64,000 nt of DNA from NCBI GenBank assembly GCA_014860115.1, contig JACZKK010000166.1:1-64000 (forward strand). Reading direction: 5' to 3'. The stretch is from Ignavibacteriaceae bacterium (lineage in GTDB: Bacteria; Bacteroidota; Ignavibacteria; Ignavibacteriales; Ignavibacteriaceae). Position numbers and translations under genes: made by a program. Below, piece after piece: positions 1 through 8,338 of the stretch. The notes under the pieces are model-generated. The model had not been told where the DNA came from. It saw nothing but the letters and a program-made list of their open reading frames with translations, and did not search any database. How positions within the stretch are numbered: the stretch's first letter is position 1; each line of letters starts with the position of its first letter.

Positions 1-168
1 GTATAGGACTAAGTACCTATTTACTGATTCAAAAATGATTTTTATGTTTTATTTAATAGAATAAAAAGGTGTTGAGTAATCAACAAATAAATTGATAGAT
101 TAACGCCTCCAATATTAACGATTTTAAATTATAACTTTATAAACAATCTAAATTGAAAGGTAATCTCT

Positions 169-765
169 ATGAGAAAAACAACATTTAGCTTAATTATTTT
201 TATCGCTGCTGCAATTGTCGTACTGCAATCCTGTTACCCGGGCGATGAATTAACTTACAGTGATACAGATATCATAGCAACTTTCTATGATAAAGATGCT
301 GATTTTGCAACCAAAATGACTTATGCCATGCCTGATACGATTTACAGGCTGGATGATGAAGGAAATCCAATTGTAGATCCCGGTGCAAACGATCAGAGCA
401 TTTTAAATAAAATAAAATCAGAGCTTGAAGGATATGGATTTACTGAGGAAACACCGGCAAATTCTGATGTGATTGTTTTTGCAGTCATATCGACCTCAAG
501 CTGGGTTTCCGGTGGTTGTTACTCTTCGTGGTATAGCTGGTATTATCCTTATTATGGCTGGTGCTATCCTGTTTATTACACTTACGATGTAGGGACATTG
601 CTCATTGCTATGATTGAAAAAGATACAGTTGAAGCAAGAAATGGTCTTTGGGTTGCGGCTATGAACGGATTACTTGGTGATTCAAATTCCGGTACTTTAT
701 CAAGAGTAAATTCAGGTATAGAGCAGGCATTCAGTCAATCTCCTTATCTGGGCACAGGTAAGTAA
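169..765 (+). CDS. DUF4136-type lipoprotein with Tyr/Trp-rich insert
   Basis: The 198-residue product begins with a lipoprotein signal whose lipobox LQSC puts the lipidated Cys at residue 22, so it should be anchored in the envelope. The order of elements (a YSDTDIIATFYD-type start, a helix-rich middle and a C-terminal segment on inter-subunit helices) resembles DUF4136 lipoproteins, also encoded at 4762 and 15213. Residues about 113-140 are crowded with Tyr, Trp, Ser and Pro. A GAAAGG ribosome site lies about 10 nt before the ATG. It is the first of a run of same-strand envelope genes and precedes a beta-barrel gene by 66 nt. No catalytic residues are evident and its function is unknown. Confidence 0.7.
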   Translation: MRKTTFSLIIFIAAAIVVLQSCYPGDELTYSDTDIIATFYDKDADFATKMTYAMPDTIYRLDDEGNPIVDPGANDQSILNKIKSELEGYGFTEETPANSDVIVFAVISTSSWVSGGCYSSWYSWYYPYYGWCYPVYYTYDVGTLLIAMIEKDTVEARNGLWVAAMNGLLGDSNSGTLSRVNSGIEQAFSQSPYLGTGK

Positions 766-831
766 CCATTTATATAACTCAATTATATCATAAATTAAAA
801 AATGAATAAAAAAATTTATAAGGATAACAAG

Positions 832-1467
832 ATGAATATTAATCAAATAAAATTTTGGCAGGTATTTACCGTATTTGCTTTAACAATTTTGCTGTTCAGC
901 AGCAGCTATGCACAAAGAGAACAATGGTACGGAGCTCTTACGTATTCCGTTTCTGTTCCGGCAGGTGATACTAAAAATATTATAGAAGATATTGGCTGGT
1001 GGGGAATAGGATTAGATTACCGTTATATGGTTCAGAAGAACTTATCTGTAGGTTTGTATTTCGGCTGGAATACCATGTATGAGAGAGTAACCGGGCAGAC
1101 CGAACTCAACACCGATCCGCCGGGAACAATTTTTGGAACTCAGGATAATACAATCAACTCTTTCCCTATTATGGCGAGCGCTCATTACTACTTCGGTGAA
1201 AGAAAACAATTAAGACCTTTTATTGGCTTGAATGCTGGCGGATCTATAATGCTTCAGCAAAAAGCAATTGGCATTTTCGTTTGGGATAATGATCAATGGC
1301 AATGGGGTGTTGCACCGGAAGTCGGAGTCGCCATTCCAGTTGAAAGAGATTTTGGATTATTAATCAACGGAAAGTATAACATGTATTTCTCTGGTCAAGA
1401 TGCAATCGGAAACGATGTGAATAATGCATACTGGGCAATAAATGTTGGCTTTATTTGGGAACCTTAA
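832..1467 (+). CDS. Small outer-membrane beta-barrel protein
   Basis: A hydrophobic leader ending in SSSYAQ is followed by alternating strands with aromatic girdles (for example GLYFGWNTMYERV and the C-terminal NVGFIWEP), as in 8-stranded OmpA/OmpW-like barrels. An upstream in-frame ATG exists at 802, but AAGGA at 820-824 is well placed for the ATG at 832, which also puts the signal peptide at the N-terminus. The protein has about 211 residues. It pairs with the DUF4136 lipoprotein gene just upstream; similar barrel/lipoprotein pairs recur at 4146/4762 and 14530/15213. The ligand or role is unknown. Confidence 0.72.
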   Translation: MNINQIKFWQVFTVFALTILLFSSSYAQREQWYGALTYSVSVPAGDTKNIIEDIGWWGIGLDYRYMVQKNLSVGLYFGWNTMYERVTGQTELNTDPPGTIFGTQDNTINSFPIMASAHYYFGERKQLRPFIGLNAGGSIMLQQKAIGIFVWDNDQWQWGVAPEVGVAIPVERDFGLLINGKYNMYFSGQDAIGNDVNNAYWAINVGFIWEP

Positions 1468-1509
1468 TAATCCAGTTAATAAAATATAAAATCATAGGAA
1501 AATACTACA

Positions 1510-1980
1510 ATGAAAAAATTACTTTTATTCGCTTTCTTGTTTTCACTCGTTAATGTATTTGCTCAAGATGCAGATAGTTATATCGAGATTCTAAAGTCAG
1601 AAATAAAGACTGACAAGAAAGCAATCATCACGGAAACAATGCAATTTACAGAACAGCAGTCTGCAGCATTCTGGCCTGTGTATAATGAATTTGAACACGA
1701 ATTAGAAAAATTGTCGAGTAAACGCATAGCAAATATTAAAGACTTTGCAGCAAACTATGATAGTCTTACCGATAAGAAAGCTGACGAGCTGATTAAAACT
1801 TCTTTCAGTTTTCAGAATGATAGATTAAGTCTTAATGAAAAGTATTACAAAAAATTTGCTGAAGTGTTAACACCTATTGTTGCAGCAAAATATATGCAGC
1901 TTGAAAATCAGATTCAGTTAATACTGGATTTGAGCATTGCTGCAAATTTACCTTTGGCTAAAAAGCCTGGTAACGAGTAA
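1510..1980 (+). CDS. Small periplasmic helical protein, Spy/CpxP-like
   Basis: A clear Sec signal (MKKLLLFAFLFSLVNVFAQ) precedes about 137 residues predicted to be almost entirely helical and rich in Lys and Glu. The segment FTEQQSAAFWPVYNEFEHEL recalls the LTxxQ-type helical repeats of periplasmic Spy/CpxP-like proteins, but the match is only by pattern, so this is a weak family guess. It is the third gene of the envelope cluster and is followed 15 nt after the stop by a strong intrinsic terminator, so transcription of 169-1980 probably ends here. Confidence 0.6.
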   Translation: MKKLLLFAFLFSLVNVFAQDADSYIEILKSEIKTDKKAIITETMQFTEQQSAAFWPVYNEFEHELEKLSSKRIANIKDFAANYDSLTDKKADELIKTSFSFQNDRLSLNEKYYKKFAEVLTPIVAAKYMQLENQIQLILDLSIAANLPLAKKPGNE

Positions 1981-1995
1981 AGCAGAAAATTTTCT

Positions 1996-2030
1996 AACCG
2001 GTTGGAGTAATTCTTCAACCGGTTTTTTAT
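1996..2030 (+). terminator. Intrinsic terminator
   Basis: The arms AACCGGTTGGAG and CTTCAACCGGTT form a near-perfect 12-bp stem with one mismatch, followed by TTTTTTATTTT. It lies directly after the stop codon of the helical periplasmic protein gene. Confidence 0.9.
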
Positions 2031-2156
2031 TTTATCTGATCTAGATTATAATGATAATTTTCAGATAAATATTATTGAAACTGATAAATGGAGTTAATCG
2101 TTTCTGCAATAAAACCATTAACTTTCACTAACTAAATAAATTAATTAGGCGACTAA

Positions 2157-2876
2157 ATGAAAATATTTTTACTACTCTTTACCATACTCTTTGCACAAAC
2201 TTTCTTACTAACGCCTTTATTTGCTCAGCAATTAAACTTTCAGGAGAATACATTCTTCTATCCCCACACCTATGAGAACAGACAAATTGTTAGTTCGCTT
2301 GGTATAGCACTTGCAAAATTGCCGGAAGATGTTGTTGAGACAGATGATGTATTCAGAGCCCCATTGTTTTCTTACCGTTTGAAGTATGGTTTGCCCGAAA
2401 ACTTTTTAGCTGAAGGCAGTGTGGAGACGAATATTGTAACGTTTAATTTTATGCTAGGCCCAAAATGGAATTATCAATTTGATAAGTTGGGATTTTCATT
2501 AGGAACAGATTTATCCTTTTATTTAGGCAAGCTGGAACAATTTGGATTTGATACCAAGTTTAATGGATGGGCATTATATCCCAACATCAGTGCGGGATAT
2601 CAATTCGAAAAGTTTACTCTGTCAGTAAAATCTGAGCTCGTATTCAATCTTGCAGAACAATCAAAAAACGGTGAATCAGAAATTGAAAACGATCTTGATT
2701 TTTTTAATGGTTGGACGATTGGGATGTACTTAGAGCAGCCTTTCTGGGGAGATAATTATGTTGTACTTGGTGTAAGATCAACATTCCTTAAATTCTATTA
2801 CCCGATGTGGGCAGCATTCTCAACATTCGACAGAGCGTTCTATATTCCTGAAGCAACTTTTACATTTATATTTTGA
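2157..2876 (+). CDS. Outer-membrane beta-barrel protein, hypothetical
   Basis: The 239-residue product has a signal peptide ending LLTPLFAQ and then amphipathic strands such as FNFMLGPKWNYQF and FSLGTDLSFYLG, ending in an aromatic residue (TFTFIF), which is typical of barrels folded by the Bam machinery. I do not recognise a named family. It is translated just ahead of the glycerophosphodiesterase lipoprotein gene: its TGA ends 11 nt before the next likely ATG, suggesting one transcript and perhaps a shared role in the outer membrane. Confidence 0.65.
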   Translation: MKIFLLLFTILFAQTFLLTPLFAQQLNFQENTFFYPHTYENRQIVSSLGIALAKLPEDVVETDDVFRAPLFSYRLKYGLPENFLAEGSVETNIVTFNFMLGPKWNYQFDKLGFSLGTDLSFYLGKLEQFGFDTKFNGWALYPNISAGYQFEKFTLSVKSELVFNLAEQSKNGESEIENDLDFFNGWTIGMYLEQPFWGDNYVVLGVRSTFLKFYYPMWAAFSTFDRAFYIPEATFTFIF

Positions 2877-2887
2877 AGACTTTGACT

Positions 2888-4135
2888 ATGAAAAAAATAT
2901 TAATACTCTTAGTAAGCCTGCTTCTTTTTTACTCCTGTAATAATGAAGTAGATGTAGTTACACCAGTTGTTGACCCAAGCGGATTTCTTGATCAAACCTA
3001 TCCCCTTCCTGACAATGTAAAGCCGATTATGGAAGGTGTGTACGAGGTAACTATTGGCAACGATCTGCTGGGCGACCAGGTCGTGGTTAAATGGAACCGT
3101 GACAGGTTATCAATCTTCTCAGGAAAAAATGGCGGTTACATCGTTCTTAATAGTGGATACCTTGATTCAGTACTTTTCTTTTTTGGTTATTGGCGATATT
3201 CAACAAATACAGAAACCGGCGCAGCAACTTTTTATATCCCTGCGAATGAAGGAGGAAGTGAAATACTTTCAGGTGACACAACTTTCAACACAATTAAATT
3301 TATCGGTAATTATGGTGTTGGAAATGAATTAGCTGCAAATCCTTTAACATTACAGTACAAACGACCATTTAGCCAGAGCGTAAAACAAGGAAACTTTGAT
3401 ATACTTGCTCACAGAGGCGGCGGAAGAAATTCTGATTACCTTGGAGTTTCTGAAAACTCAATAGAGATGATAAACATTGCAGAGAGATTTGGTACAACCG
3501 GGATTGAAATCGATGCACGACTTTCAAAAGATGGAGTACCATTTATTTACCACGACGGCGACATTAATCTTCGGCTCACTCAGAAAAGTATAATATGGGG
3601 TGATATCGAAAGTTTTACCTGGGCCCAGCTAAGAACTTTGGTTACTCTGAGAAATGGAGAAAAGATACCATCGCTGCGGGAGGCCCTTGAATTCACTCTG
3701 GAAGAAACGAATATTAAAACAGTTTGGCTTGATACAAAAGATGTTGATGTCGTTCCTGCATCGATAGAATTGTTAACAGAAATTAACGAACGGGCAGTTA
3801 ATATGGGAAGAAACTTAAAAATTTATCTTGGCATTCCAGCGGAGGATGTTTACGACAAATTTCTTGAGCAGCCTAATTATCAGGATGTTCCCAGCCTTGT
3901 TGAACTTTCTATTGATCAGGTTAGAGAAGCAAACGCTTTGATTTGGGCTCCAAGATGGACTCAAGGAACACAATCTTCTACCGTCCAGCAAATGCAGGCA
4001 GATGGAAGAAAAGTATTTACATGGACACTTGATGATGAGAACTATATCGAGCAATTTATTAATGAAGGTCAGTTTGATGGTATTCTCACAAATTATCCTA
4101 CGATTGTCTCATACTATCACTACATAAAACAGTAG
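2888..4135 (+). CDS. Glycerophosphodiester phosphodiesterase-family lipoprotein
   Basis: The C-terminal half is a GDPD TIM barrel. HR at residues 175-176 (LAHRGGG), E207 and D209 (GIEIDAR) and HD at 222-223 (FIYHDGD) give the metal and catalytic set, and the end has TWTLDDENY and DGILTNYP. The family hydrolyses glycerophosphodiesters to sn-glycerol 3-phosphate and an alcohol. The leader LLLFYSC ends in a lipobox, so the enzyme should be periplasmic or surface-anchored. Residues about 35-165 form an extra beta-rich domain that I do not recognise. A TTG at 2873 is possible, but the ATG at 2888 starts the signal peptide directly. Confidence 0.85.
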   Translation: MKKILILLVSLLLFYSCNNEVDVVTPVVDPSGFLDQTYPLPDNVKPIMEGVYEVTIGNDLLGDQVVVKWNRDRLSIFSGKNGGYIVLNSGYLDSVLFFFGYWRYSTNTETGAATFYIPANEGGSEILSGDTTFNTIKFIGNYGVGNELAANPLTLQYKRPFSQSVKQGNFDILAHRGGGRNSDYLGVSENSIEMINIAERFGTTGIEIDARLSKDGVPFIYHDGDINLRLTQKSIIWGDIESFTWAQLRTLVTLRNGEKIPSLREALEFTLEETNIKTVWLDTKDVDVVPASIELLTEINERAVNMGRNLKIYLGIPAEDVYDKFLEQPNYQDVPSLVELSIDQVREANALIWAPRWTQGTQSSTVQQMQADGRKVFTWTLDDENYIEQFINEGQFDGILTNYPTIVSYYHYIKQ

Positions 4136-4145
4136 AGAAAACATT

Positions 4146-4727
4146 ATGCAAATATTAAAAATAATAATAGCCACTGTTGCAATATCTTCTATAGGCATTT
4201 CGCAAATTGACGACAAGACTTATTCATTGTCGACTGAATTAGGTGTTGGTTACTCAAGATACTTTACAACAATGGATTACGATGATCTGAACCAAAATGG
4301 CTTTTCAGGAACTGTTAAAGTGATGTGGAATCCGGAACACTTACTGAGTATAGGTCTTGAAACTGGTTATCAATATTTATACTCACTCGATGTTAGCGAT
4401 TACAGTACAGAATTTGGGAATACGAATGTTAAAGCATCGATGTATACTGTTCCTGTTTTTATAGTATTTTCAATGAAAGTATTGCCTAATATAAAACTGT
4501 CTGCAGGTTCAGGTGTATATTTACTTTTTAACTCCGGTGAGTTATTTGGAGATGAACTTAGCAGTAATCAGATTAGTATAGGTGCACACATGGGGATTTC
4601 TTATACTTATCCTATAAATAACTCAATGGCTATTGGCGGAGAATTACTTTACTCGTATTTCTCAAAACTTCAGGATCAGACTGTAGCAATACAGTTTTTA
4701 TTTGTGTATGATTTTTTCAGATATTAA
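4146..4727 (+). CDS. Small outer-membrane beta-barrel protein
   Basis: The product has 193 residues, a signal peptide ending SSIGISQ, then repeated amphipathic strands (LSIGLETGYQYLYSL, IKLSAGSGVYLLF) and a terminal aromatic-rich strand ending FFRY. This is the general pattern of OmpA/OmpW-like 8-stranded barrels. The gene begins 10 nt after the phosphodiesterase stop and is followed 34 nt later by a DUF4136 lipoprotein gene, repeating the barrel-lipoprotein pairing seen elsewhere in this cluster. Specific function unknown. Confidence 0.68.
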   Translation: MQILKIIIATVAISSIGISQIDDKTYSLSTELGVGYSRYFTTMDYDDLNQNGFSGTVKVMWNPEHLLSIGLETGYQYLYSLDVSDYSTEFGNTNVKASMYTVPVFIVFSMKVLPNIKLSAGSGVYLLFNSGELFGDELSSNQISIGAHMGISYTYPINNSMAIGGELLYSYFSKLQDQTVAIQFLFVYDFFRY

Positions 4728-4761
4728 GAATAAATAATAATTAAAATAAAAGGAGTCACAT

Positions 4762-5322
4762 ATGAAGACAACTAAAATATACTTCTCGTTTTCAACCATT
4801 TTAATTCTGGCAGCATTAATCCTCACAAGCTGTTCATCAATATCAGTAAATCAGGATTATGACCCTGCTTACGATTTTTCAAAACTAAAAACTTACGGAT
4901 TTATTCCTATCACGGAAGAAGCTGGAATTGATCAGCTAAATGCTACAAGGTTGGGTGATGCTATAAAAGAAAATCTTAATGCAAAGGGGTATACACTTTC
5001 GGAGAATGCAGATTTTGGTATAGCTTTATTTTTTACTAAAGATACCAAGACAAGTATTCAATCCTCCGGAGGATATGGTTACGGTTATGGCTATGGTTAC
5101 AGAGGTTATGGTGGAATGGGCGGCAGTACGTACGTTTCTCAATACGATGAAGGAACACTTGTTATCGACTTTGTTGATATGGCAAAGCAAGAATTAGTCT
5201 GGCGTGGTGTTGGTACCGGAGTTCTTGATGAAACTCCAACGGTTGAGGAACGAACTGCAAATATTAATTATGCGGTTGCTGAAATTCTGGCTCAGTTTCC
5301 TCCAACCAAAGCAGAAGAATGA
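4762..5322 (+). CDS. DUF4136 lipoprotein with Gly/Tyr-rich insert
   Basis: The lipobox LTSC places the modified Cys at residue 24. The start SVNQDYDPAYDFSKLKTYGF and the later LVIDFVDMAKQELVWRGVG are hallmark DUF4136 segments; the family consists of envelope lipoproteins of unknown function. Between them is a tract of alternating Gly and Tyr at about residues 109-124. An AAGGAG ribosome site precedes the ATG by 6 nt. It is closely similar to the product at 15213 (same DYDP and LVWRGxG motifs), so the two are probably paralogues. Confidence 0.88.
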   Translation: MKTTKIYFSFSTILILAALILTSCSSISVNQDYDPAYDFSKLKTYGFIPITEEAGIDQLNATRLGDAIKENLNAKGYTLSENADFGIALFFTKDTKTSIQSSGGYGYGYGYGYRGYGGMGGSTYVSQYDEGTLVIDFVDMAKQELVWRGVGTGVLDETPTVEERTANINYAVAEILAQFPPTKAEE

Positions 5323-5355
5323 TTTTATTATTGAATAAATTAGGAGCAAATAGAT

Positions 5356-5955
5356 ATGTATAATGTCTTTACTTCAGCTTTAGGTTTCATTTTAATTTTT
5401 ACATTTGAAATCAGTTCCCAGTCGACTGACTTAGTCAAGACTGGAGTGGATAAGTATAAAAATGGCGATTACCAGGCTGCACTGAACAATTTTAATTCTG
5501 CACTTCAAACTGCCTCAAGTCTGGATAACTCCAAACCGGAAATGCAGCAATCGGGAAAAGTATATACTGAACAGACCGATAAAGCCTACATCAGAGAATC
5601 TGAAAAGCAGACTATGACAACGACAAAAAAACAATATGTCCGTGAGTCTGAGATGGAAACAATAGAGACATCCACTAAAAAATATTATGCAGAACCACTT
5701 GAATATCAAGGCGATGAACCGGCTAAAATATACCTGTATAGAGGTAGAACCTATCTTCAACTTGGAAATAAAGAAGCAGCACTAAATGATTTTGATAAAG
5801 CTGTTAGTTTGGATCCGACACTTTCGGATGCACTATTCAGAAGAGCAGTAGAAAATTCTAATGTTGATCCAAGCAAAGCCTGTCCGGACTTGCTGGCTGC
5901 AATTGAACGTGGTCATAAATCAGCTAAGGAACTTTACGACCTGATTTGTAAATAG
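5356..5955 (+). CDS. Exported TPR-repeat protein with internal duplication
   Basis: A hydrophobic leader of about 22 residues is followed by a TPR (GVDKYKNGDYQAALNNFNSA) and a second TPR-like pair near residues 126-165 (YLYRGRTYLQLGNKEAALND). TPRs are protein-binding helical hairpins. Between them lies a polar spacer in which a unit of about 17 residues is repeated: AYIRESEKQTMTTTKKQ then YVRESEMETIETSTKKY. The gene follows the DUF4136 gene by 33 nt and ends the transcription unit, because a hairpin terminator follows. It probably acts as a periplasmic scaffold; the partner is unknown. Confidence 0.7.
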   Translation: MYNVFTSALGFILIFTFEISSQSTDLVKTGVDKYKNGDYQAALNNFNSALQTASSLDNSKPEMQQSGKVYTEQTDKAYIRESEKQTMTTTKKQYVRESEMETIETSTKKYYAEPLEYQGDEPAKIYLYRGRTYLQLGNKEAALNDFDKAVSLDPTLSDALFRRAVENSNVDPSKACPDLLAAIERGHKSAKELYDLICK

Positions 5956-5984
5956 TTTATACAAACGTTTATTAACATTTTGGT

Positions 5985-6020
5985 AATGATGTAGGTGAAA
6001 AGACTTACATCATTTTTTAA
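5985..6020 (+). terminator. Intrinsic terminator
   Basis: The arms AATGATGTAGGT and ACTTACATCATT pair over 12 positions (one G-T) around a GAAAAG loop, followed by TTTTAA. It closes the unit that ends with the TPR protein gene. Confidence 0.8.
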
Positions 6021-6064
6021 TATTTTTCTGTATTGATTTTCATAAATTTTCAGGACAATACCGT

Positions 6065-7681
6065 ATGAAATTCTTCTACAATCCAAAATTAATTGTTACT
6101 TCAATTCTTCTTTTAATAGCTACAGCTCATCTATATCCTCAAAAAAATAATTATTCGTATTTAGACGCTGAGCTAGTGGGAATTTCAAATTCACTAAATG
6201 GTCTTGCTTTTAAAAACACAAATGCTGGATTCCAGAACAGCCTGGCATTTAAAAATAATTTTCAGCAAAAGTGGGGCACTGTAAATCTTCCACAGCAATT
6301 GTTAAATGATGATTTTAAACCATGGGAGTCTGAAAAGCATTTCGCTATTGCTGTTGGTGAAGTTGCTTTACTTGAATTCATTCCCTGGGCACTTGCAAAA
6401 TGGTTTAGAACCTGGGAAGATCCGGCGGATAACTGGGCTAATGTTTCATCTGATACGTGGTGGAGCAACCTCCAAAAAGGTTTTGAGTATGACGGAGATA
6501 ACTTCCTGACAAACAACTTTTCGCATCCATACCACGGTGCTATGTTTTTTAATGCCGGAAGATCAAATGGTTATGATTTCTGGGAATCATCTGCATTTTC
6601 GCTGGCAGGAAGTGCTGTTTGGGAATTTTTTGGTGAAACTTTCAGACCATCATTTAACGACTGGATTTATACTGGTGTTGGTGGTGCAAATCTTGGAGAA
6701 ATTTTCTATCGGTTATCATCAATGGTTACAGATAATCGTGCGACTGGTTCGGACAGAGTCTGGTCAGAAATTTGGGGATCATTGCTTAACCCGGTAAGAG
6801 GATTTAACAGAGCTATCTCCGGAGAAATGGGACAGAACTTTGACAATCCTTCATGGAGCAGACCTGAGGATTTCCTGATTACATTCGATGGCGGCACAAG
6901 ATCAATTGATAAAGATGGTGATGAAAATTATACCTCTAAAGAAGTTGAAGGACTATTCACCCTGAACATTGCTTATGGCAACCGCTTTAAAGCAAAGAAG
7001 CCATTTGACTTTTTTGGATTTGAGTTTGCCATAGCTTCCAATCAACCTCACTTCACAACGATGAACAGCACCGGATTCCTGTTTGGTTATGAACTCGAAC
7101 AAAATAAACATCGTTTTGACGTAAGCCTCGATTTCAATTTTAATGATTTGATTAAAGAAGAAATTTCAGAAACCGATACTGTTTACAAAGGATTTTTATT
7201 TGGTTCGACCCAGGTCTTCCCTCATCTTTCGTCAAAATTTCCCATTGGTGAAAAAACTAATGTGGTGACTCGCTTCGGAATAAACGGAATAATGATGGGT
7301 TCTACCCCAAATGATTATTACATTGATGTTGAAGGTAGAACCAATGATTTTGGTCCGGGTGTAGGTACAAGAATCTATGCAGCAATTCAGAATGGAATCT
7401 GGAACTATGTCAGCCTTATGTATTATGGAGCCTGGATATGGACTCAGTCCCAGCCTGATAATTCAAAGCATCATATACATTTTCTTATACTTGAAGCGCA
7501 ATATCCACTTACAAAATATTTCTCAATTGGATTTAGTACGGGTGTTTACTGGAGAAATAGTTACTATGATTCTTATGAAGGTATCATTAATGGTGTCGAA
7601 TATAGCAGAGAAGCCAGCGATGTGACTAAAAATCATCCTATTGGAAGACTGTTTTTCAGAACAGCAATTCTTGATTTATAA
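6065..7681 (+). CDS. DUF3943-type outer-membrane protein
   Basis: The 538-residue product has a signal peptide (leader ending ATAHLYPQ) and a conserved centre, NNFSHPYHGAMFFNAGRSNG and FWESSAFSLAGSAVWEFFGE, that matches what I know of DUF3943: a periplasmic-facing helical region containing an HPxxG motif and small-aromatic residues. The C-terminal half consists of amphipathic strands ending in an aromatic segment, suggesting a barrel. Function unknown. It begins a new unit after the terminator at 5985 and is followed 42 nt later by another barrel gene. Confidence 0.7.
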   Translation: MKFFYNPKLIVTSILLLIATAHLYPQKNNYSYLDAELVGISNSLNGLAFKNTNAGFQNSLAFKNNFQQKWGTVNLPQQLLNDDFKPWESEKHFAIAVGEVALLEFIPWALAKWFRTWEDPADNWANVSSDTWWSNLQKGFEYDGDNFLTNNFSHPYHGAMFFNAGRSNGYDFWESSAFSLAGSAVWEFFGETFRPSFNDWIYTGVGGANLGEIFYRLSSMVTDNRATGSDRVWSEIWGSLLNPVRGFNRAISGEMGQNFDNPSWSRPEDFLITFDGGTRSIDKDGDENYTSKEVEGLFTLNIAYGNRFKAKKPFDFFGFEFAIASNQPHFTTMNSTGFLFGYELEQNKHRFDVSLDFNFNDLIKEEISETDTVYKGFLFGSTQVFPHLSSKFPIGEKTNVVTRFGINGIMMGSTPNDYYIDVEGRTNDFGPGVGTRIYAAIQNGIWNYVSLMYYGAWIWTQSQPDNSKHHIHFLILEAQYPLTKYFSIGFSTGVYWRNSYYDSYEGIINGVEYSREASDVTKNHPIGRLFFRTAILDL

Positions 7682-7723
7682 TTTAAATAGATTAAAAAGA
7701 ATTTCTATAAAAGGAATTTTAAA

Positions 7724-8314
7724 ATGAAGAAAATAATTTTATCACTAATAATAATCCTTTCCGTCGGATCACTCTTCACAAGTTTTGCACAATCAGAGAG
7801 TTATCTTAAAAACAGAATATTTGTTGAAGGATTATACATCAGAAACATTGGTGAATTCGCCAGTGTTTGGTCAAATGCTTCAGGTGGATACCTTGGCTAT
7901 GGAATTGCTTTTCCTGAACATAATTATCTTATGATGCGAACCGGACTGATTAGCAATAAAATTAAAGATGATCTCAACACACAGGAAAGTACTGAGTATA
8001 TCGATGCATACTTAACCATGATACCTGTTGAGGTTGGCGGACGATATTATTTTATTGACAATATGTTTATGCCATTTGTGCAGTTTATGACTGGATTAAA
8101 TTTAGTCTTTGAAAGTGAGGATCTTGTTGGTGAAAACGAAGCAAAAAATCTTGTTAAATTTGCCTGGCAGGTCGGGCTTGGCTTTACTATTAATGTTATT
8201 AGTAATCTTAGCCTCGATGTTGGTGTTAACTACCAATCCAATTTTTATGATGACGATGCAATGAACACGGGATTTGAATATGCATTTGGTATTGGGTGGG
8301 TTTTAGGAAATTAA
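7724..8314 (+). CDS. Small outer-membrane beta-barrel protein
   Basis: A 196-residue protein with a signal peptide ending LFTSFAQ and strand-like segments (YLGYGIAFPEHNYLMMRTGL, NLSLDVGVNYQSNFY) finishing in FGIGWVLGN. It fits the generic outer-membrane beta-barrel pattern of its neighbours, and no subfamily is recognisable. AAAGGA lies 9 nt before the ATG. It is followed 24 nt later by the AI-2E-type permease gene. Confidence 0.62.
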   Translation: MKKIILSLIIILSVGSLFTSFAQSESYLKNRIFVEGLYIRNIGEFASVWSNASGGYLGYGIAFPEHNYLMMRTGLISNKIKDDLNTQESTEYIDAYLTMIPVEVGGRYYFIDNMFMPFVQFMTGLNLVFESEDLVGENEAKNLVKFAWQVGLGFTINVISNLSLDVGVNYQSNFYDDDAMNTGFEYAFGIGWVLGN

Positions 8315-8338
8315 TTTTCTCTGCACAGAATTATTATT

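Noticed and set aside
1-168. Start of a gene or RNA in the first 168 bases
   Set aside because: No open frame with a ribosome site and no RNA structure was seen; it looks like the upstream region of the gene at 169.
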